DNA of 64,000 nt from Methylobacterium sp. NMS14P (GTDB taxonomy: Bacteria > Pseudomonadota > Alphaproteobacteria > Rhizobiales > Beijerinckiaceae): NCBI RefSeq assembly GCF_028583545.1, contig NZ_CP087106.1, positions 1,116,001-1,180,000 of the forward strand. Reading direction: 5' to 3'. Both the position numbers and the translations under genes were made by a program. Shown in pieces: positions 58,844 to 64,000 of the stretch (position 1 is its first letter; each line of letters begins with the position of its first letter). Under the pieces are notes generated by a model. It was not told the DNA's origin. It saw only the letters and a list, made by a program, of their open reading frames with translations, and made no database searches.

Positions 58844-59577
58844 CGACGCAGGAACGCCGCGAAGGCCGCCTGCGCCGCCGGACCGCGGCGGAGAGCGTGG
58901 AACACCTCCGCCTCCGCGTCGAGGGCGCGGGCGACGCTGTCGTCGTGGCCGCGCCGCAGCGCCTGCTTGGTGGCGGCGATCGAGACGCGGGGCAGGGCGG
59001 CGAGTGCGCGCGCCTTGGCCATAGCGGTCTCCAGGGCCGTCCCGGCCGGGACGGCGGCGTTGATCAGGCCGGCCGCGGCGGCGTCCGCGGCCGTGAAGGG
59101 CTCGCCGAGCATCAGCAGCTCGGCGGCGCGCTTCGATCCCGCCACCAGGGGTAAAAGGTAGCTCGACCCGCCCTCCGGGCTGAGGCCCAGGGCCGTGAAG
59201 GGCAGGCGGAAGCGGGCCCCGTCGCCCGCGTAGGCGAGGTCGCAGTGGAGCAGCAGCGTCGTGCCGATGCCGACCGCGTGGCCCTCCACGGCGGCCACGA
59301 CCGGGAGCGGGCAGGCGCGCAGGGCCTTGAGGAAGGTCAGGCCGGGACTGTCGCCCCCGGTCTCGACATCCTGGAAATCCTTGAGATCGTTCCCGGCGGT
59401 GAAGCAGCCGCCCGCGCCGGTGAGGACGACGGCGCGCACCTCCGCGTCCCCGGGCACAGTCTCCAGGGCGTCGGTCAGGCCCGCGTAGGTCGCCCGGTCG
59501 AGGGCGTTGCGCCGCTCCGGCCGGTCGATCGTGACGAGCCGGATCCCGGGCTCCGGATCGGCGAGGCGGACGCTCAC
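58840..59577 (-). CDS. Enoyl-CoA hydratase/isomerase family protein
   Basis: 245 residues, GTG start overlapping the preceding stop. Crotonase signatures: [37 protein letters not shown] and [21 protein letters not shown]. The second catalytic Glu region EGGSS is present. It probably hydrates a short unsaturated acyl-CoA in the same pathway as the divergent FadJ-like protein. Confidence 0.9.
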   Translation of the reverse strand: MSVRLADPEPGIRLVTIDRPERRNALDRATYAGLTDALETVPGDAEVRAVVLTGAGGCFTAGNDLKDFQDVETGGDSPGLTFLKALRACPLPVVAAVEGHAVGIGTTLLLHCDLAYAGDGARFRLPFTALGLSPEGGSSYLLPLVAGSKRAAELLMLGEPFTAADAAAAGLINAAVPAGTALETAMAKARALAALPRVSIAATKQALRRGHDDSVARALDAEAEVFHALRRGPAAQAAFAAFLRR

Positions 59578-60602
59578 GGGGCGGCCCCGCCGGCGCGGTC
59601 CGCGGCGAAGTCCGCGGCGCTGCCGGTCGTCCGTGCCCGCGCCGCCGCGTATTCCCGGGCGAGGCGGGCGACGAGGTCGGCGGTCGCCGGCGCGTCCGCG
59701 ATGGTGCCGACGCCCTGGCCGGCACCCCAGACGTCCCGCCACGCCTTCACGCTGCCGCTGCCGAAATTCATCGCGGTCTTGTCCCGCACCGGCAGCGCCT
59801 CGGGATCGAGCCCGGCGGCGCGGATGCTCGGCGTCAGGTAGTTGCCCGGCACGCCGGTGAAGTAGGGGGTGTAGAGGATGTCGGCGGCCGCGCTGCCGGC
59901 GATCATGTCCTTGTAGGCCGGAGCGGCGTTCGCCTCCCGGGTGGCGATGAAGCGGGTGCCCATGTAGGCGAGGTCGGCGCCCATGGCCTGGGCTGCCAGG
60001 ATCGCCGAGCCCGAGGTGATCGCCCCCGACAGGATCAGCGGCCCGTCGTAGAACCGCCGGATCTCCCCGACGAGGGCGAAGGGGCTCAGTGTCCCCGCGT
60101 GCCCGCCCGCCCCGGCGCAGACCAGGATCAGCCCGTCGACGCCGGCCTCCAGCGCCTTCTCGGCGTGGCGCACAGTGGTGACGTCGTGGAACACCACCCC
60201 GCCGTAGGCGTGGACCGGGCGGATCACCGCGTCCGGCGCCCGCAGCGAGGTGATGATGATCGGCACTTGGTGCCGGACGCAGGCCTCCACATCCTGCGCC
60301 AGCCGGTCGTTGGAGGCGTGGACGATCTGGTTCACTGCGAACGGCGCGATCCGCCGCGACGGGTCGGCGGCGCGGGCCTGCGCGAGCGTCTGCGTGATCC
60401 GCGCGAGCCACTCGTCGAGGAGCTCCGCCGGTCGGGCATTCAGCGCGGGGAAGGAGCCCACAACGCCGGACAGGCACTGGGCGATGACCAGCTCCGGGCC
60501 GGACACGATGAACATCGGGGCGCAGATCACCGGCAGGGCGAGCCGGCCGCGCAGGATCTCGGGCAGGCGCCCGCCCGGGTCGCGCTCGGGACCGTCGCTC
60601 AC
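59574..60602 (-). CDS. Nitronate monooxygenase (2-nitropropane dioxygenase family)
   Basis: 342 residues from the GTG of [20 protein letters not shown] sits before it. FMN barrel: [42 protein letters not shown] (near residue 180), and [30 protein letters not shown]. The HGG motif of NMO is replaced by AGGHAG, typical of this group. True substrates of NMO-like proteins near CoA genes are often enoyl or acyl derivatives; unknown here. It is the first gene of the minus-strand operon. Confidence 0.87.
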   Translation of the reverse strand: MSDGPERDPGGRLPEILRGRLALPVICAPMFIVSGPELVIAQCLSGVVGSFPALNARPAELLDEWLARITQTLAQARAADPSRRIAPFAVNQIVHASNDRLAQDVEACVRHQVPIIITSLRAPDAVIRPVHAYGGVVFHDVTTVRHAEKALEAGVDGLILVCAGAGGHAGTLSPFALVGEIRRFYDGPLILSGAITSGSAILAAQAMGADLAYMGTRFIATREANAAPAYKDMIAGSAAADILYTPYFTGVPGNYLTPSIRAAGLDPEALPVRDKTAMNFGSGSVKAWRDVWGAGQGVGTIADAPATADLVARLAREYAAARARTTGSAADFAADRAGGAAP

Positions 60603-60803
60603 CGCCCGCTCCCCGCCGCCAGAACCCGCGCCGGACAGGCGCTCCCGGGCCGCTCGCCCCGATCCTTGCCGCGCACCGCGATCCTCCCCTGCCTCCCGCG
60701 GCCCGGCCTTCGCACGCCGGGCGGCGTCCGCAACCGAGTCTCGTTCAGGGTCGTTGTGATGGCATGGCCCTGGGCCGCGGGTCAAACGACCGGGTCACAG
60801 TAT

Positions 60804-60818
60804 TTCTGCAGTGCAGAA
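60804..60818. promoter_or_regulatory. 15-bp palindromic operator 1 (IclR candidate)
   Basis: TTCTGCA-G-TGCAGAA, a perfect palindrome about 200 bases upstream of the NMO-like start. It differs from operator 2 only at the central base. Confidence 0.6.
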
Positions 60819-60906
60819 TGGTTGGCGGCGCATCGACGACAGGCTCGCTCCGTCCTTGACGCTGGCGATCGCTCGGACCAACATCATGCCATACTGCGGA
60901 CATTCA

Positions 60907-60921
60907 TTCTGCACTGCAGAA
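60907..60921. promoter_or_regulatory. 15-bp palindromic operator 2 (IclR candidate)
   Basis: TTCTGCA-C-TGCAGAA, 16 bases before the GTG of the FadJ-like gene. Its position over the promoter/leader fits repression of that operon. It lies about 100 bases from operator 1, so looping is possible. Confidence 0.62.
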
Positions 60922-60937
60922 CAGCTGGGAGTATCGG

Positions 60938-63007
60938 GTGGTTCGTCAGGAGGTCGATGGCGGCGTGGCCGTGCTCACGCTCGCCAACCCGCCGGTCAAC
61001 GCGCTGGGCGCCGCGCTGCGGGCGGCCCTCGACGAGGCCCTGACGCGGGCCATCGCGGACGCGTCGGTCCGCGCCATCGTGCTGGCCGCCGAGGGCAAGG
61101 TGTTCGTCGGCGGCGCTGACATCAGCGAGTTCGGCAAGCCGCAGCCGCCGCCGAGCCTGCCGGACCTCCTGGATCGCCTCGATGCCAGCCCGAAGCCGGT
61201 CGTGGCAGCCATCGGCGGCGCGGCGCTCGGCGGCGGGCTGGAACTGGCCATGGCCTGCCACGGCCGCGTGGCGGCACCGTCCGCCAAGATCGGACTGCCG
61301 GAGATCAAGCTCGGGATCATACCGGGCGCCGGGGGCACGCAGCGCCTGCCGCGCCTGATCGGGCCCGACGCCGCCTTCCCGATGATGCTCACCGGCGAGC
61401 CCGTCTCCGCCGAGAAGGCGGCGGTGCTCGGTATCGTCGACGCCGTGGTGCTGGGCGACCTCGTGGCGGAGGCCCGCAAGCGGGCGCTGGAACTCGCCGA
61501 TTCCGGCGCTCTGCCGCGGGTGCGCGACCGGTCCGAGAAGCTGACGCCGCAAGCACGCGAGACCTTCGAGGCGCAGGCCGCCGAGGCGGTGAAGCGCGAC
61601 CCCGACGCCACCAACGTCCACGCCCTGGCGCGGGCGGTGCGCGCCGGCCTGGAGCAGGATTTCGACGCCGCGATGGCGGTGGAGCGGGCCGAGTTCCGCG
61701 CCCTGGTCGACGATCCGCGCTCGAAGGCCCTGCGCTACGCCTTCTTCGCCGAGCGCGAGGCCGCCCGGGTGCCCGGCCTGCCGAAGGACACGCCGCGCCG
61801 CCCCGTCCGCACGGCCGCGGTGATCGGCGCCGGCACGATGGGCGGCGGCATCGCCATGTGCTTCGCCAATGCCGGCATCCCCGTGACGGTGATCGAGACG
61901 GAGGAGCGCGCCCTGGCGCGCGGCCTCGACCGGGTGAAGGGGCTCTACGCCGGCTCGGCCAAGCGCGGCTCGATCACCGAGGCCCAGCGCGACGAGCGGG
62001 TCGGCCGGATCACGGGCGCGCTCGGCCTGGAGAACGCCGGGGAAGCCGATATCGTCGTCGAGGCGGCCTTCGAGGATATGGGCGTCAAGCGCGAGATCTT
62101 CTCGAAGCTCGATTCCATCGCCAAGCCCGGGGCGATCCTGGCCACCAACACCTCCTACCTCGACGTGAACGCCATCGCGGCGGTGACGGGCCGGCCGCAG
62201 GACGTGCTCGGCCTGCACTTCTTCAGCCCGGCCAACGTCATGCGCCTCGTCGAGGTGGTTCGGGCCGAGAAGACGGCCCCGGACGTGCTCGCCACCGCCC
62301 TCGACCTGGGCAAGCACCTCAACAAGCTGCCGGTGACGGTGGGGGTCTGCTTCGGCTTCGTGGGCAACCGCATGCTGGAGCGCCGCAGCCGGGCCGGCGA
62401 GCGGCTGCTGCTCGAGGGCGCGCTGCCCCACGAGGTCGACGCGGCGGTGACCGGGTTCGGCTTCCGGATGGGCCCCTTCGCCATGAGCGACCTCGCGGGG
62501 CTCGATATCGGCTGGCGCTCGCGCAAGGATTTCGGCGGCCGGGCTCCGGTCGCGGACTCGCTCGCCGAGCAGGGCCGGTTCGGCCAGAAGACCGGTCGCG
62601 GCTTCTACCTCTACCCGGACGGCGCCCGCACCGGCACGCGTGACCCCGAGGTCGAGGCGCTGATCGCGCGGGTCGCCGCCGAGCACGGCGTCGCCCGCCG
62701 CAGCTTCACGGCGGACGAGATCGTCGCGCGGCTCATGTACCCGATGGTCAACGAGGGCGCGCGGATCCTCGAGGAGGGCATCGCGGCCCGGCCCAGCGAC
62801 ATCGATACGATCTGGATCAACGGCTACAACTGGCCCGCCTGGCGCGGCGGCCCGATGCACTGGGCCGACACGGTCGGGCTGAAGACGATCGCGGAGGCGC
62901 TGTCCCGCTTCGCGGCCGAGACCGGCGACGACAGCCAGGAGCCGGCGCCGCTCCTGCGGAAGCTCGCCGCCGAGGGCGGCCGCTTCGCCGGCCTGAAGAA
63001 CGCCTGA
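60938..63007 (+). CDS. Fused enoyl-CoA hydratase / 3-hydroxyacyl-CoA dehydrogenase (FadJ/FadB-like)
   Basis: 689 residues, GTG start with GGGAG before it. The crotonase domain spans residues 1 to about 190: [24 protein letters not shown] and [19 protein letters not shown]-binding dehydrogenase domain: [20 protein letters not shown], then [16 protein letters not shown] and GFVGNRM, and the C-terminal dehydrogenase domains ([16 protein letters not shown] GARILEEGI). It catalyses two steps of acyl-CoA oxidation. The thiolase gene follows 13 bases on, so the two make an operon. Confidence 0.93.
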   Translation: MVRQEVDGGVAVLTLANPPVNALGAALRAALDEALTRAIADASVRAIVLAAEGKVFVGGADISEFGKPQPPPSLPDLLDRLDASPKPVVAAIGGAALGGGLELAMACHGRVAAPSAKIGLPEIKLGIIPGAGGTQRLPRLIGPDAAFPMMLTGEPVSAEKAAVLGIVDAVVLGDLVAEARKRALELADSGALPRVRDRSEKLTPQARETFEAQAAEAVKRDPDATNVHALARAVRAGLEQDFDAAMAVERAEFRALVDDPRSKALRYAFFAEREAARVPGLPKDTPRRPVRTAAVIGAGTMGGGIAMCFANAGIPVTVIETEERALARGLDRVKGLYAGSAKRGSITEAQRDERVGRITGALGLENAGEADIVVEAAFEDMGVKREIFSKLDSIAKPGAILATNTSYLDVNAIAAVTGRPQDVLGLHFFSPANVMRLVEVVRAEKTAPDVLATALDLGKHLNKLPVTVGVCFGFVGNRMLERRSRAGERLLLEGALPHEVDAAVTGFGFRMGPFAMSDLAGLDIGWRSRKDFGGRAPVADSLAEQGRFGQKTGRGFYLYPDGARTGTRDPEVEALIARVAAEHGVARRSFTADEIVARLMYPMVNEGARILEEGIAARPSDIDTIWINGYNWPAWRGGPMHWADTVGLKTIAEALSRFAAETGDDSQEPAPLLRKLAAEGGRFAGLKNA

Positions 63008-63020
63008 GCGGGAGATCGAC

Positions 63021-64000
63021 ATGACCGACGCGGTGATCGTCTCGACCGCCCGCACGCCCATCGGCAAGGCCCATCGCGGCGCGCTGAACCTCACCCGCGG
63101 CGCCGACCTCGCGGCCCACGCGATCCGCGGCGCCCTGGACCGGGCGCGGCTGGAGCCCAAGGCGGTCGAGGAGGTGGTGCTCGGCTGCGGCTATCCGGAG
63201 AACGCCACGGGCGGCAACGTCGCCCGCCACGCGGCGCTGGTGGCGGGGATCCCGGTCGAGTCTGCCGGCGTGACCGTATCGCGCTTCTGCGCCTCGGGCC
63301 TCGAGGCGATCGCCAGCGCGGCGCGGCGGATCGTGCTCGACGGCGTTCCGGTGGCGGTGGCGGGCGGCGTCGAGTCGATCAGCCTCGTCCAGCCGAAGGT
63401 GCAGCGGGAGCTGACCCGCAACGCGTGGCTGGAGGCGCACCTACCGGCCATCTACATGCCGATGATCGAGACCGCCGACATCGTGGCGGAGCGCTATCGG
63501 ATATCCCGGGAGGCGCAGGATCAATTCGCCCTGGAGAGCCAGCGCCGCACGGCCGACGCGCAGGCGCGCGGGCTGTTCGACGACGAGATCGTCCCGATGT
63601 CCGCCGTGATGGCGGTGACCGACAAGGCCACCGGCGAGACCCGGGAGGTCGAGACCCGGCTCGCCAAGGACGAGGGCAACCGCCCGGACACGACCCTCGA
63701 CGGTCTCGCCAAGCTGAAGCCCGTGCGCGGGGAGGGCGCCTTCATCACGGCGGGCAATGCCAGCCAGCTCTCGGACGGGGCCTCGGCCAGCGTGCTGATG
63801 TCGGCCGGCGAGGCGGCGCGGCGGGGCCTCGAACCGCTGGGCACCTTCCGGGGCTTCGCCTCGGCGGGCTGCGGCCCGGACGAGATGGGCATCGGCCCGG
63901 TCTTCGCGGTGCCGCGGCTCCTGGAACGGCAGGGCCTGCGGGTCTCCGACATCGACCTGTGGGAGTTGAACGAGGCCTTCGCGTCCCAGTCGGTCTATTG
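63021..64000 (+). CDS. Thiolase (acyl-CoA acetyltransferase), 3' end outside window
   Basis: 326 residues visible from MTDAVIVSTARTPIG; GGGAG precedes the ATG. The nucleophilic Cys is C90 in SRFCASGLEA. NASQLSDGASA and WELNEAFASQSVY are in the right order; the final His and Cys motifs lie beyond the edge. It would complete the pathway begun by the FadJ-like protein. Confidence 0.93.
   Translation, partial: MTDAVIVSTARTPIGKAHRGALNLTRGADLAAHAIRGALDRARLEPKAVEEVVLGCGYPENATGGNVARHAALVAGIPVESAGVTVSRFCASGLEAIASAARRIVLDGVPVAVAGGVESISLVQPKVQRELTRNAWLEAHLPAIYMPMIETADIVAERYRISREAQDQFALESQRRTADAQARGLFDDEIVPMSAVMAVTDKATGETREVETRLAKDEGNRPDTTLDGLAKLKPVRGEGAFITAGNASQLSDGASASVLMSAGEAARRGLEPLGTFRGFASAGCGPDEMGIGPVFAVPRLLERQGLRVSDIDLWELNEAFASQSVY

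Larger units (their letters stand above)
60603..60937. other. Divergent control region of the two acyl-CoA operons
   Basis: 335 bases between the NMO-like and FadJ-like genes. Two 15-bp palindromes are the only clear signals; no gene lies here. Confidence 0.55.

Overview
The window is GC-rich, densely coding DNA from an alphaproteobacterium of the Hyphomicrobiales, most like Methylobacterium or Methylorubrum. The evidence is the NepR/EcfG general stress response, DUF2794, DUF1236 and DUF1674 (SdhAF4) proteins, an Omp25-like porin, and an alternative complex III. It looks chromosomal: many housekeeping genes, and no rRNA, tRNA, CRISPR array, prophage or transposase that I could recognise.

Layout. 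1-10.6 kb: a truncated GGDEF protein, an RhlE-type helicase, a porin, a PRC-barrel protein, parE, a 61-residue membrane protein behind a consensus EcfG promoter, and topA. 10.9-20.2 kb: a Tat/lipoprotein molybdoenzyme with its cytochrome b; pyrB; hisE-coaA; thpR with a GDSL esterase; and a YbbA/YbbP-like ABC system. 20.6-30 kb: small regulatory and metabolic genes (a PAS protein, a Bax-inhibitor-1 protein, a DapA-like lyase, bluB, an L,D-transpeptidase, a cupin, kdgT, sdhAF4, rsmB). A structured RNA with its own terminator lies in front of bluB. 30.4-35.2 kb: psd-pssA, mscL, a small NepR-like protein, a DUF1236 protein, a NepR-EcfG fusion protein and a class II glutamine amidotransferase. 35.2-46.6 kb: one ten-gene minus-strand operon for alternative complex III and a caa3-type oxidase. 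Every gene junction except the last overlaps by 4 bases, and ActC and ActD are fused. 47-56.8 kb: an ABC-exporter-like protein with a degenerate ATPase, a second L,D-transpeptidase, a metallo-beta-lactamase fold protein, two nucleotide-sugar/NAD(P)-binding proteins, and a methyltransferase facing an Rrf2 regulator across a 27-bp dyad. 56.8-64 kb: two divergent acyl-CoA catabolic operons (nitronate monooxygenase-like, enoyl-CoA hydratase, IclR regulator and CaiB facing FadJ-like and thiolase). Two perfect 15-bp palindromes lie between them.

How it fits together. The most coherent story is the general stress response. One open reading frame joins the anti-sigma factor NepR to its target sigma factor EcfG. 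A second small protein with both NepR-like helices lies 0.7 kb away, past the DUF1236 gene. At least two genes elsewhere in the window have exact GGAAC-N16-CGTT promoters. Other points to follow up are the hairpin RNA upstream of bluB, the degenerate ABC protein with three 'ENxLFG'-type boxes, and the two sets of operators beside IclR and Rrf2 regulators. Three families of short interspersed repeats occupy intergenic gaps. All functional names rest on reading motifs by eye; no database search was run.
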